Below are positions 11,201 through 21,981 of a stretch of 64,000 bases of DNA, piece by piece. The translations under genes were made by a program, and so were the position numbers. The notes under the pieces are model-generated. The model did no database searches. It was not told where the DNA came from and saw only the letters and a program-made list of their open reading frames with translations. How positions within the stretch are numbered: the stretch's first letter is position 1; the number at the start of each line of letters is the position of its first letter. The stretch is from Ceratorhiza oryzae-sativae (taxonomy: Eukaryota; Basidiomycota; Agaricomycetes; Cantharellales; Ceratobasidiaceae), in the NCBI GenBank assembly GCA_030998015.1, contig JARWMV010000001.1:124001-188000 (forward strand), written 5' to 3'.

Positions 11201-12567
11201 ATAATCGCGCCGATACCCCTCTGGAATAAAACGTTCATGTGCTTCTCATTGAGCTGGGTCACCGACATCAGGCTCGCGTTTAGATCGGGTACGTGCAGCA
11301 CTGATTCCATGTATGCATCGGTCTCATGACCCTTACGATTACGAAGCGTGACTAGGATCCGGCCAATGCCGACCGCATATATCTTGGTTCCGTCGCCGAC
11401 TCGAACCGGGACCGGAGGTACAAGGGACCGGTAAATCGAAAACCATTCGCGCTGAGGGGTCATGTGACGAGATGCCCCTGAGTCGATCAGCCAATAGTGC
11501 GCGGCTGTCTCTTCATCGACTACGGGTAGCGCATATAGCGTCGGTATCTCTGGTACGTCGTCCGTAGCTACAAATGTCGTCGCGATCTGCGCTGATTCGA
11601 CTTTTGGTTTCGCATCACCGGATTTGGGTTTCTCCCTGTCTTTCCCTTTATCTTTCGGCGACTGCCGCTTTTGGAACGGTCCTTGGCCCTCTGCACCACC
11701 TCCTTTCGCCCAGCATTTAGCCCTTAAGTGTCCGGGCTTGCCGCAATTGGAACAGGTCTTAGGGCTCTGCCTGGACTGCTGTTCCTTGGCCTTCGACGTC
11801 GCAGTTTTGCCCTTGGCAATGCTCGTGAACATCGCGGTGAGTCCAAGACCCTTCTTGCGACGCTCTTCCTCGGCTAATGCGGCCTTTATAACTAAATCGG
11901 AGGTAATTGAACCCGATTGATTCGACGTCTGGATGACCGTGCTGACGACGGCATACGATGGAGGTAACGCATTCATTATAATTTGAGCGAGCATAGAGTC
12001 GCTAATCGGTTCGCCTAGTGTTTTCATCTTCGAAGCGATCGTACGGAGGGAATTTATACCCGCGGTAATGTCATGATCTTCTTCGATCTTCGTATTGACT
12101 AGTTGGTGGTACAGGAAGGATATCGATTGAGCTCCCTTCCCTTCCCACCTTTCGACGACTCGCGTCCACGCCTCTTGCGATGTTTCGGCCTCGACGATAT
12201 CGGCTAGCGCCTCATCTTCCATCGCCAATGCGATCTGGGCGAGAGCCTCTTGATCGCGTTTTAGCCACTCGGCTAGGGATTCAGTATATTCGCTCGACCT
12301 TGATTTGTCTTTGGCATCGGCATCGGTGAGTTCAGCCGGGGGTTTCTCGACTCCGAGAACGATGTCCTCTAGGCCTCGTAGGCGTAGGACCATTTGCTGA
12401 CGAAATTTCCATGCCGTGTAATTAGATCCGTCGCTCTTCAGAGCGGGAACATCGAGCGACTTCTTGCTCAAGTAGCTCGGCTTGTGGCTCGAAGACATCG
12501 CTGGCGGGACTGTTACCGGGTCGACGGGGCTCTCTGGTTTCGTATTAGTAGAGGCTGCGGGGCTCAT
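8236..12567 (-). CDS. copia Gag-Pol polyprotein
   Basis: Single intact ORF of 1443 aa starting MSPAASTNTK at 12567, within the primer-binding site. Domains in order: Gag/UBN2 region (about residues 30-250); CCHC zinc knuckle CSNCGKPGHLRAKC (about 272-285); aspartic protease LIDSGASRHMT (about 358-370); GAG-pre-integrase WHRRFGHLNYEYV (about 530); integrase core with DLHGPL and HLRTDGGGEYG (about 590-720); reverse transcriptase with KCRWVFDYKRG, HQIDVKTAFLHGDL and YGLKQAARAFY, and active-site box LSHVDDMLLAG (HVDD in place of the common YVDD); and RNase H GYVDADYAGDK with SSTEAEYVA (about 1300-1390). The enzymes copy the element RNA into DNA in virus-like particles and integrate it. No stop or frameshift separates gag and pol, so the Gag:Pol ratio must be set by other means. 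Confidence 0.97.
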   Translation of the reverse strand: MSPAASTNTKPESPVDPVTVPPAMSSSHKPSYLSKKSLDVPALKSDGSNYTAWKFRQQMVLRLRGLEDIVLGVEKPPAELTDADAKDKSRSSEYTESLAEWLKRDQEALAQIALAMEDEALADIVEAETSQEAWTRVVERWEGKGAQSISFLYHQLVNTKIEEDHDITAGINSLRTIASKMKTLGEPISDSMLAQIIMNALPPSYAVVSTVIQTSNQSGSITSDLVIKAALAEEERRKKGLGLTAMFTSIAKGKTATSKAKEQQSRQSPKTCSNCGKPGHLRAKCWAKGGGAEGQGPFQKRQSPKDKGKDREKPKSGDAKPKVESAQIATTFVATDDVPEIPTLYALPVVDEETAAHYWLIDSGASRHMTPQREWFSIYRSLVPPVPVRVGDGTKIYAVGIGRILVTLRNRKGHETDAYMESVLHVPDLNASLMSVTQLNEKHMNVLFQRGIGAIMISQDGRGDEIGWAKQSGQLYKVQAKITHTDSTAHTAFVEPDSKNNDSDLHAQEFVAYTASTVARADLPTWHRRFGHLNYEYVLDMVRKGAVEGMDIVGNRSPPKSKCGPCLQGKHTRAPFPPSQSRTSEVLELMHSDLHGPLPVQAIGGFRYFAVTIDDKSRKIFVHLLRNKSDYAGQFKDLKASIENLTGRRIKHLRTDGGGEYGSNAFEAFLRAEGIQHQKTEADSSASNGVAERAIRTLNDCQRAMRFDAHLPEKYWGYAILHAAHLWNVTPKKRLDGRTPSEAFSGKIPNVSGLRTFGCKAWARVPDNMRTKLQARSIECIYLGFAPNRKAHVLAQRGTGRIITSRDVVFDEGLDNRQRVVIEDHDESPTDDDENKSDELPPIQIEIHSPESSDKPLESSEPAHIPDEPEALPSESPDLEPEDQEIVVLQPDPPPVRRSTRERRAPERYGAQVGALAHTDGREDEEALTAIIESPPQTFEDAMRRPDANLWLEAMTEELKSIEQHEVWTLVSRPIDKNVVKCRWVFDYKRGADGEIVRYKARLVAKGFSQRPGVDFVEISSPVAAADSLRTLLSIVAALDLELHQIDVKTAFLHGDLDEEIYMEQPPGFVEGLESVWKLNKAIYGLKQAARAFYMRLKKILEDIGFKRCDTDHSVFWLRDGDEVAIILSHVDDMLLAGSSTEILNKVKAKIAESLEIVDLGEAKMFVGIEIERDRSAGTLKISQRRYINDILARFNMSDCKPCETPMAESPNLPKLEAPSIDRNRYQQLIGSLMYAMISTRPDIAYATGILAQHAMNPGEEHWNSGKRVLRYLKGTMDLGIVYNRFRDLNLLGYVDADYAGDKHTSRSTTGWAFLHAGGVIAYSSRKQPTISLSSTEAEYVADASAGRELLWIRQFLSELGFLSEGATPLFSDNQSAMALAKNPVNHQTTKHIRVKYHFIREVIALKELDLQYIPTEKQLADALTKPLGRLKFTRFVSAMGMA

Positions 12568-12571
12568 AACC
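12559..12571 (-). other. copia primer-binding site overlapping the start codon
   Basis: Immediately after the 5' LTR the element strand reads GGTTATGAGCCCC. Its first 12 bases are the exact complement of GGGCTCATAACC, the conserved anticodon stem-loop sequence of eukaryotic initiator tRNA-Met. Drosophila copia is known to prime from a half-tRNA of initiator Met cut in the anticodon loop, and the same arrangement is inferred here. The polyprotein ATG (12567-12565) pairs with the CAU anticodon. Confidence 0.75.
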
Positions 12572-12863
12572 TCTCACGCAGGGAGGTATCTTGTGGCTAA
12601 GATACAAATCGTACTTAGCTCAACTACGAAGGTAGAGAACTGTATATACTGTACCTAAGATACAAATCGTACTATAGAGTACAGTGTGAATAGAATACAT
12701 GAGAAAAGAAAGAAAATACGATACCTTAGCTCAACTACGAAGGTAGAGAACTAAGGAAGAAGAAGGGGGATTCCCGCGAACTCGCGCATGATATCAGAGA
12801 GGGGGGATACGAAACAGAAACAAATATGCGCATACATACACGCATATGATTGTAAATTCAACA
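12572..12863 (-). repeat. copia 5' LTR (right on the plus strand)
   Basis: 292-bp LTR, identical by eye to 7892-8183. On the element strand it carries the promoter and the start of the transcript. The GATACAAATCG and AGCTCAACTACG repeats inside it may be promoter modules. Confidence 0.96.
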
Positions 12864-12868
12864 TTCTG
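12864..12868. repeat. target-site duplication (right copy), TTCTG
   Basis: Matches 7887-7891 and marks the right edge of the copia insertion. Confidence 0.92.
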
Positions 12869-13430
12869 TCCACAATATTCGGCTCCCTGCTATAATCTGT
12901 GAAAGGCTTTGGGCCTTCGGTTTTGCGTCAATCCTTCTTTCAGTCCTCCTAACTGCAAACCAATATGTTCGTCTTCGTCCCCCGCGAGTATTCCTACTCC
13001 AATCGACAGCTATGCGAGCTTTTGGGTATTGGAGGTCTGACTCATGTCTGGACTACTACGACTTTCGGAACGCTCATTCAGCTCGTGGGTAGACCTTGAC
13101 ACCGAATACTTCGTATTCAGTTTGGCGCGAGGCATTGGAACAAACGAAATCATAGTTATCATCAATGTTTTACCTTGGTTGCTGGACTATTATTGATTGC
13201 AAACAAAGAACCGGCGGAGTGAACGTATCCATGCTAAACGACAAGGACCACATAGAAGCCTATAAATACGCATGTACTTCGCCGATAGTTCCGCAACCGG
13301 GCAGTTTACTTCTATTCAATCATATATCTACTTCCTAAGCACCTTGAAACTTTATATCGTTGAGTGGTGAAACGGTCAATAGTTACCTAATCGCATAATT
13401 CTCAACAGGGAGATATTGGCCGTCGCCGGC
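12869..13430. other. intergenic, weak short frame only
   Basis: A 44-codon plus-strand frame begins at 12965 (MFVFVPREYSYSNRQ) after a pyrimidine-rich leader. It resembles only the first few residues of MAPEG-type membrane proteins and cannot be extended by splicing, so no gene is called. Confidence 0.25.
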
Positions 13431-14674
13431 GCCACTGTCCGTCAAGCTAATCAAGATACGGCTCGTTGCCTAGCAGGTCGTTCAAGTCGGGACTGTATTG
13501 TGCTGGCTGACCCCCTACCGAATAGTATATCAGGTTGATAGTGTACGTGATCCCACCAACATACTAACTCGGCTATAAGCGTCTGAGTAATTTGGGGAGC
13601 ATAGTCTGAAAGTTTACCTGGGCATTTAGGTTGGCCTCAGTGCCGGCCGGATACTGCAGACCGAGTCCCCCGTTTGCTCTCTTAATCGTGAAGATTGAGT
13701 TCATCACATCTGGCCGATATATCTCGCAAAACTAGGAGTGGTCGTTACGGTTAGGGCATTCTTATGTTCAGAGTGGTAAGCCATAGGCAAGGGAGCTATG
13801 AGTCACATACCTCGCCAAGGCACCCAGCGATCCCAGTTGCGCCCTGGCTGGATCGGGACAGGATATATCCTTGCGTTCTGATTTATCTTTTTCGGCCATG
13901 GCTGTCTCAGTTAGCACCAAATAACATACTTGTAAAGGTCCATCAAACAACTTGGCGTAATGGTTGAATTGCAAGACATGCTGACGGCCACGTTCTTATC
14001 CATCAAAAACGACGTCGATGCGCGTCTTCCAAACCATTCAGTAGGACTAGAGTGAGCTCTAACGAAAAACATCGTTGGTTCAACGAGGTCAAGATGATTG
14101 TCCAGCGAACGTGGGAGAGCGTAGGACTCCGAGCGAATCAAGTGCATCCCAGAGTCATGACGATACACGTTATACTAGGAGAGTAGGATTAGCCAAGACA
14201 GGCAAACCAGAGAGAGGAGGATTCGCGCGAGTATCAGGCATTGCCTCGACATGTTCAATAGGCACACGCGTATAAATCCAATCGCCAGCAAGGCATCCGC
14301 TGGTAATGTTCAGACCATGCGCTTTCACCCATGTCTCGACAAAATCCACAGTCTCTTTGCGTGGAGCAATGAGCTCCTCGAATTCCCTGTTGTCGCACAT
14401 TATGATCGTTCACGTTGAATCAACTCCTTCGACTTTAGGCTCACAGCCTGGGCGAATACATCCTGTAACCCCCATGACGTGGGTTGCTAACTTTGCCAAG
14501 CGTCGTGAAGAGGTATTTGTGCTTGCCTCAGACAGATGCGCATGTCTATCGAATGGCTGCGGGGAGCGGGCGCCATGCGCTTTCACCCAGAGCGAACTTG
14601 GTGCGATACATGGCACATCCTCAATGGAGGCTACCGAGAGCGTTGCGAGGGACAACAAGACCAAGAGATTCATC
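13430..14674 (-). pseudogene. decayed sedolisin (tripeptidyl-peptidase) paralogue
   Basis: Reading leftwards from 14674, a signal-peptide-like start (MNLLVLLSLATLSVAS) is followed by propeptide remnants spread over different frames. A better exon follows: FEELIAPRKETVDFVETWVK, NITSGCLAGDWIYTRVPIEH, then YRHDSGMHLIRSESYALPRS. These match the sedolisin at 0.7-2.9 kb (ELIAPRN, YRHESGTHIVRSESYALPRS) closely. Near 13.5-13.7 kb remnants such as INLIYYSVGGQPAQYSPDL appear with stops, and no GTSAS catalytic-serine region can be found further left. The copy is therefore broken by stops and frame changes and truncated before the active site. It lies on the same strand as its paralogue, so the two probably arose by local duplication; the copia element now lies between them. 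Confidence 0.8.
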
Positions 14675-15560
14675 GTCAACGGCAGAGGCCCCAGGCTTGC
14701 AAGACACATATTTGTGATAACAGAGATTGCATGTCATGCACAGAGCCAGTGTCGGACAGTTTAAATTGCGATCCCCTGTCAAGGTTCAGCATCGAAGAGC
14801 TTTGTTCAGATTAGCTTTGTCGTCGTAATAAATGAATAAATGTAGAAAAAAAGCAAGTTCACGCCGAGGGTATGTGGCAAGCCCGACTTGCACAAGGGTT
14901 ATGACCGGCCAAAACGAACATATCGTTCCCGTGAGCACGTGACCTCACCACATAGTGAGCAGCTCGCCACCACGCTCTATCCCGATTACGACATATCGAC
15001 ATGCGCTTCAAATGCGTAGAGGATAGTATGGGTGGTCCTTTTCGACTTGAACCCCGGCGTTCATGTGGCAAGTTTGCTTGCAGAGGGCCGCTCATCCTTT
15101 GGAGGTTACCGCCCCGAACACATCGCTCTTAGTTCTCAACCTACGATGCCTTGATCCCCTACGAGGGCTCTGCATTTTCTCTCCGGCTAACATTTTCTTG
15201 TAGGCCAATTCAGTACAAGAACGTCAGCGATTCACAAAATTCATATATTTATCATGCATTTAGGCTTCACTATTCATTCATGCGCTGCGAGGATCGAGGG
15301 TAAACCGCTTTGTCGCCTTGTCCTCTACTAAATTCCAGATCGTCTCGGCTTTCAAAGAAGAAACCTTTTGGATCCATATGTATTTGAACTCAATACCGCT
15401 CGGCAACGGTCCATTCCCTAGACGCTATCAGCTAGCCATCGAGTTGGACAAGTCACATACCTTCGTAGCTCTTGACCACGTATGCCCGGAGAGTAAGATC
15501 TGGGTTAAATGTGACAGTCTGGGTAGGGCTGTAGATAGATGCATTAGTTATCTAAAACTA
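14675..15560. other. intergenic, no supported gene
   Basis: Only short scattered frames are present on both strands. Nothing is recognised. Confidence 0.3.
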
Positions 15561-16255
15561 ATGCTTAAAGCGGCAAGTTCACCTGATGCTTTTCCACATG
15601 AAGATAGGCTCGAACTCTTGATCTGCTCCGGTCCCGTCGAGTAGGCCTGACACTACGCGTTATGGAGTGTGGATCGTGCTCCTTTGTAGTCTCACCAAGG
15701 TAGAGGTCTGTCGAAGTATCACATTGATTTAGGCACTTGCAGAGAAAAGAAGGGCCTCCCTCGTCCCAATCGAACATCGGATCCTCGTCATGGAAGAAGA
15801 ATCCGACGGAAAGCCGTTTCTCGTTTTGGCTATCAGATATGATGGTATACTCTCCCTTCCAATCGGTTGAGCGTCGGACCAAGTGATTGGAACATATCAC
15901 ATACTTTAACTTCATGCAAACTAGATTGCGTGACGTCGTTCAGTTTGTCCTGTTCAAGGTGTAAGCAAACTGAAAACAATGAAGAATCCCCACTCACATT
16001 ATTCCCAATACCGTAAGCGAGCCGAGGAGTCAAATGAATTGTCGCCTGGGAATGATCTTGGATGGCTGGTGAGAGTTTGATCGACTCTATACAATGCACA
16101 ATTGATGACTTTGGAAAATATTCTCCTAGCAGGCCACTCACTCCACACCCATGTCGTTGCATATGCCATGGGCGGCTTGAACGAGAGCAACAGAGTTACC
16201 TCTCTAGGTTTTCTTGATAAAAGACACGTCGTAACAGGCTGATTGATTCGCAAAG
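15561..16255 (-). other. possible coding fragment of unknown type
   Basis: The minus strand has consecutive short frames with plausible splice borders near 15960-16000 (GTGAGTGGGG...AACAG) and normal amino-acid composition, for example TIHLTPRLAYGIGNN before the intron and GEYTIISDSQNEKRLSVGFF then HDEDPMFDWDEGG after it. The frames cannot be joined cleanly and no family is recognised. It could be a remnant of a lineage-specific gene. It lies about 440 bp from the 3' end of the ABC transporter, on the same strand. Confidence 0.3.
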
Positions 16256-16693
16256 ACTTACTCAGAGAGATTGGGCGCGTAGAAACTCAAGGATTTTGAT
16301 AACATGCCGTGAGCTCAAAACGACGGTGGTGGGTAGCCACAGGCTCTCGCCACGAGCGCTTCCCCTAAAATAGTACCTCGGGTGGCTCAAGGTTGTCAAA
16401 TGTGGCTATACCCCCGCAAAACAGTATCCAACAGTCTTGTTTCTCAAAGAGTACATCCCTACTGCGGCGTGTCTGCAATCGACCACTAGCGTATTCCAGA
16501 TTGACACGGGATTGGTTCAAATAGGCATGGATATTAATAGTCACTATTGAGGGGAGTGGTCTTGGACTCGATTGCAGGTAGTTTACACTTGTGGATGAGA
16601 AAAAAATATTTTGAATGATCCCTTATGGAGGCAGGGTAATTTTAGAGTTGAGATCGGATGAGCTAACATATCGTGATTAGCTACCTGCTTATC

Positions 16694-19600
16694 CTACTTT
16701 GAGGCAAGCCCACGACTCACATCAACGTAACGTCCGCCCAATGCTAGTAAGCTATCATGTGTTCCGCTTTCCACAATCCGCCCTTCCTCGAAGACATGTA
16801 TCATGTCAGCCCCTTGTATCGTCGACAAACGGTGAGCAATTGTGATTGTCGTTCGGTCCTTGGACACCCGATCAAGTGCTTCCTGCACAGACCTTTCCGA
16901 CTCTGCGTCAAGCGCCTAATTGAACGTGTTAGTTTAGCAAATATTTTCTTAACTCTAGCGACTCACCGAGGTTGCTTCGTCGAGCTATTTTCACAGATTT
17001 TGGAGATTAGACGACTAGAGAATTCAAATCGCACTTTAACTTACTAAAAGAATCCTCGGGTTTCTGAGCAGAGCGCGGGCTGAAGGAAAGGTGTCATCTC
17101 AAGAGTTTAAGTAATCAAAAGGACTATCGTGCTTACCGATACAAATCCGCTGCAGTTACAAGACTAAGTCAGCGTTAACGCCGTAGTTTATTTTCAAGAA
17201 CCAACCTGACGCTGACCCCCACTCATCTGAGAGCCTTTGAAACCAACGGGAGTATCAAATCCTTGAGGCAAGGGTTCAATAAAATCCAGTATATTGGCAT
17301 CTTGACAAACACGCTCCAGCTCCTCATGAGGGATGGAATCCTGTCCCAAGGTGATGTTTTCTCTAAAAGTACCCTACGCTATCGGTTTCAGAAAAAAAAA
17401 TTATCTAGCATACACCCTGCACAAACCTCGTATAGGATGGCGTTCTGTGAGACCAACGCCATATGGCTGCGATATTTGTCCAAAGGAATGCTGCGGATAT
17501 CTTGGCCGTCCAATGAGATAGTACCAGTACTAGGATCGTAGAACCTCGAGACCAGTGAGATAATGCTAGTTTTTCCGCCCCCAGAAGGACCTAAGTACGC
17601 GAGCGTTATCTCGGGGAGTTGGTGATCACCTTCGAATGGAACTCACCACAGAATGCGACAGACTGTCCCGCGGGAATGACCAAATCCAGGTTCTCTATTG
17701 CAGGTCGGGGACGTGACGGATATTTCAGAGTGCAAGAACTGAACGTAATCGAGCCCTTGACTTCATTTGAACGGTATGGCTTGCCTAGCACGAGCCTAGC
17801 GACTTGAGGTTCACGATCTTCCCAGCTACACACACGGCGGAACCCATGCATCATCCTGGCGAGGTCAGGCACGAATGCAAACACTCGGCTTGCAGAGAAA
17901 CCTTAACATGATATATGTTAATGGAAAACCTAGAGCTAGAAGATATAGTAATGTAATACCGTACCTGCAAGGAGCACGGCCTCAAATGTAGAAAAGAACT
18001 TGGCGAGAGTGATGCGTTGGGTCACGAAGAGCTCCACACCCCACCACTGTAACATCGAGCGTTATTTCATCCAATAGGAGAAATGTAAGATATGCCTACC
18101 ATAACTATCGCGCACAGAATCAAAGCGAACCCAACGCCTACGCCGAATCCAATCGCGCCGATAATAAGGTGCCTCAGTCTTGCAACGTTCTTGGAGGCAG
18201 AGATGTCATATTGTTCGACCACACGAGCTTCACGCCCATATGCCGCGACGGTCTTGATACAATAATCCCCAGTTATTAACGCATTCATGCCGGCGAGTTT
18301 ACAAGTTGCTTACCTTTATGGCGTCGACGTGTTCACTCGCAAATGCTGAAGCCTCCTCCAGAGGTTTCTGCACGTCGTTCTCATACTTCTCTAGATACGC
18401 GATGTTGTAATAGGCGGCAGCTAGAAGGAATGGAATAGGGGCAAGGCACGGAAGCGCGAGCTTCCAAGAAACTAGACCAAAATCATTGGTATCAATTTAA
18501 AACCACGTGTTGTCAGACTTACGAACAAGACCAAGAATTATTCCACCAAAGAAACTGATTTAGACAATATCAAAGGTCAGAAATTTATCAACAACGATAG
18601 TAAGCTTACTCTCCACTTGTTACAACAACTTGTGGCCAGATCAGTCCGACCGCTGATGAAACATTGCTGGAACACGATGCAACCGCAGCAGTAAGTGCCC
18701 CAGGCGCATTCTCCTCCTGATCAAAGAACCCGACTTCCTAGCGTGTAATGTCAAATGGTATCCGGGCTTGTATTATTGCATAGCTATGCATACCTGCCGG
18801 AGAATTGCCCGTAACGATACGAGCTGCAATCGTCTATCAATCCTGTCTCCTGCGCTCGAAAAAACAAAGCCCGCAATGCAGCTCATAACCGTATCGATAA
18901 TGGCTAATACGAGGAACCACATCGACCAGTAACGACCATTGGCCAAAACCTTTTGATCATCGTCGGATATGCTTAGTCCTTCGACGACAAATCCTGTGCC
19001 AGATGGTCAACTTCAACTTGGACATTGACGCCAAGAAAATACATACCTATCAGCCAGCCCACTATCGGAAATGAAGCTCCACTATAAATCATTCAGTCGG
19101 TGTGACATATCGTACAGCTCTAACTCACATGCAAAGTGAGGCCAGAACCCCGACAAGCACCCAATGCTTGAAATCCCAGACGAGATTGATAAATCGTCTG
19201 GCCATACCATTTGGATATTCCTTGAGGGATTCACCACGCTCCATCGACTCTGATGCTCCTATGGTTGCTTGACTTGGCGTTGTGCTTGGTAATAGTATAG
19301 AATCTGCAGCTGATTCAGCGCGGGATGGCGGTAATTTAACAGTCGAATGGTCTGGGACCCAAACGGGATTGTCGCTTTGATGTCGATTTGTCAACGATTG
19401 ATGACGGACCAACGAGTAGAAAGCACCCTCTTTATCCTTGAATAATACGCATCAGTTCTCGTTCGGATGCAGAAAGCCCTCCAACTTTCACCATAAGCTC
19501 TCGATAGGTACCCTGCTCCGTTACGCGCGCAGTGCTCATAACAATTATCCGGTCTGCATTTTGAATCGAAGATAAGCGATGAGCAATCAACCTGCACATG

Positions 19601-21981
19601 GCTTTTAGCATGTTAGATAGTCGGAAATTTAAAGTACCTACATGGTTGTCATGCCAGTCAGCTTTTGCTCCTCGTGTATAGCCTTCATAAGACGTTGTTC
19701 CGCCTCAGAGTCGAGTGCTGATGTGCCTATATGCGCATGAATGAGTATTTCCGTGCAAAATCTCAACACAGGATCCCACCTTCGTCCAAGATTAAAATCT
19801 TTGGCTTCCTGATCAATGCTCGGGCTACCGCAATTCGTTGCTTCTGGCCCCCGGATAGCATATCTGTTCTACCCCCACTGATGCGCGTCTCTAGCCCTTT
19901 GGGGAGTTTGCAAACAAAGTCCCAAGCCTGGGCTTGCTTCAGCGCACGTTCAACAAGGACCCTCGCCTCCGTCAAACGGGCTTCGTAGTCCGGATTGGAT
20001 GGAGACACTGGGACTTCCCAAGGCGTTCCACTCAATCCGTAAGCAACATTATCGAAGATCGAGGCCGTAAATAGTTGTGGGTCTTGAGCAACGTATCCGA
20101 TCTGAGACCGAACCCAAGCAAGGTTGAGACTCTGTATTTCGTGGCCAGCAACGAGGATTTGACTAGGGAGGGTTTCCGAACGATTAGGGTCATAATAACG
20201 TAACAATAGAGAAGCCAGAGTCGACTGGAACACAGCTAAGTATCGTATATTTGTTATCCTGAAGTGTTCGTACCTTTCCAGACCCAGAAGCTGATAATGC
20301 ACAGATTAGCGGCCAATAACAGATGAATGGCATAGTGCTAACCTCCAACAATCGCTGTAACAGCGCCGGGTTCGAGCTTGAAGCTAACATCGTCCAAGCT
20401 CTTGTGGCTAGGACGTGACGGGTAAGAAAAAGTCACATTTCGATATTCAACTTCGACGGGGGACACTTTCTCGTTTTGGTTGCCCCAGAGTATTGCCCCA
20501 TCAGGGCTGGATACATCAATCTTGGCGACTCGTTCGATATCGGCGAGGATTCGCGCGGAAGTGGCCACAGAATCTCGGATAGCTGAGATATGGGGTAGGA
20601 TAGTTGCGATCGAAAATACGGCTGGTAGGGACACTATGAGCCCTCCGTAGAAATTCCGCAGAATTGTAACGTACCATTGAACATGTTCCAGAATACTGTG
20701 AACCTACGACAATACGTGATGAGTGACTTGGATTGAAATAACGTAGTAACATACATTAACCCGACGCCTATCTCATCACGAACAATAAGTTGACTTCCAT
20801 ACCAGACTAGCTTTCCCGTTAGTTTTGATTATGTTAATAACAAACGCACTTACAGCAAACGCTATACGTAAGGTTCAAAACACAGTAAATACTGGCAAGC
20901 TCCAAGCCACGGACCACCGAGCGCTTCACCCCAAATTTCTGAATCTACTCAAGATATCAGTTGTCACATTTGAATGAAGGGGGTTTGAATTAGAACTACC
21001 TGCAAGAGGTATATATCGTACTTTTCCGCAAGAAAGGACTCGGCTGCAAAAGACTGGACGATGCGAACACTGCTCAAAATCTGCTCCAACAGCGTCCCGG
21101 CCTGGCCCGTAACATCCAAAAGTCGAGCGTCGGCTAATACAGACAAGTACCCTATGCCTACGAATAAAATAAGCGTAAGGGGGATAACACCGAATGCAAC
21201 TCCGGCTAGGCGTGCAGCCCGGGAAAAGGCAATAACGACTGCTCCAAAGTTTCAGCCACTGCACATGACGCAGACAAGAATAACTCACGAGCAACGATCA
21301 AGGTGGTAAAACTTGGTAAGGATTGGTGTCAAAAATAGAACGAACGTAGCTCAACAAGTAAACTTACGACCAGCACGTGAATGCTAGCTTGTCTCCCACA
21401 GCTGCTTTAATTGCATTCATGTCTTTGAGCATACGCGTTCCAACTTCTCCTGGCCCAACTTGCTCAAAGAATTCTGCGTCTTGGAGGAGCACCGCATTTA
21501 GATACGCTCTTCTTAGTTTATTGGTGATCCGACCAGACGCAATCGTGACTGCCAAAAAACCAAAGTGAGCCCAAACGACACCAAATACCATCATCCACTC
21601 ACAGCAGGACAAGAACACTGGGGCAACCATCAGTTGCAAGACACCAACTCCGATACATATTCCTGCCATCGTGTTTGTCGTTGACCAAATGTCGGATGTT
21701 GATTCGCTGGCGACAACGGCGTTGGTCCAGTAGCCGTAGGCGAGATCGAGTCTACAGAGGATTCCTTCGGTGAACCAGGTCCACGACCACTTCCGAAAAG
21801 GTGCGGCTCACATGGGGAAGATAGTGCCAGAGATGATCGCAGTGAATAACCCAAGTCCATAAATGAGCCAATCCGACCGATCGGCATACGTGAAGACATA
21901 AAAGTAAGGATGGCCACGATACTTGGTTGGGTGTGTGCCACGAGTTGGGCTCGAATTAATCTCATCGTGGACGCCACCCAT
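16694..21981 (-). CDS. ABCB full transporter (MDR/P-glycoprotein type)
   Basis: ATP-driven exporter, probably of hydrophobic compounds, in the plasma membrane. The architecture is TMD1-NBD1-TMD2-NBD2, spread over about 20 exons. The start at 21981 ([11 protein letters not shown]) leads to a hydrophobic segment [23 protein letters not shown]1 includes [23 protein letters not shown]1 has Walker A GASGSGKST (assembled across a 17-nt exon at 20274-20290), Q-loop YVAQDPQLF, signature [16 protein letters not shown], Walker B ILILDE and H-loop [11 protein letters not shown] linker rich in Ser/Thr follows near 19.2-19.4 kb, then TMD2 ([20 protein letters not shown]). NBD2 has Walker [10 protein letters not shown], signature MSGGQRQ, LDEATSALDAESE and [15 protein letters not shown], ending [10 protein letters not shown]. 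All catalytic motifs of both sites look intact. No gene cluster around it suggests its substrate. Confidence 0.95.

Larger units (their letters stand above)
7892..12863 (-). mobile_element. complete Ty1/copia LTR retrotransposon
   Basis: A 4972-bp element bounded by two 292-bp LTRs that match at every base by eye. It is flanked by the 5-bp target duplication TTCTG (7887-7891 and 12864-12868). Read on the minus strand, the element begins TGTTGAATTT and its order is LTR, primer-binding site, single polyprotein ORF, purine-rich stretch (near 8184-8196), LTR. LTR identity plus an uninterrupted 1443-codon ORF indicate very recent insertion and a probably functional copy. It sits in intergenic DNA between the oxidoreductase and a sedolisin pseudogene, and breaks no gene that I can identify. 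Confidence 0.97.

Noticed and set aside
12965..13099. Plus-strand frame starting MFVFVPREYSY, similar to the first residues of MAPEG (microsomal GST) proteins
   Set aside because: Only a handful of residues agree, it stops after 44 codons, and no downstream exon with MAPEG features could be found.
19391..19600. Apparent stop after NBD1 of the ABC transporter, suggesting two half-transporter genes
   Set aside because: A GTGAAAG...TTCAAG intron joins YRELM to [13 protein letters not shown], so it is one full-length gene.
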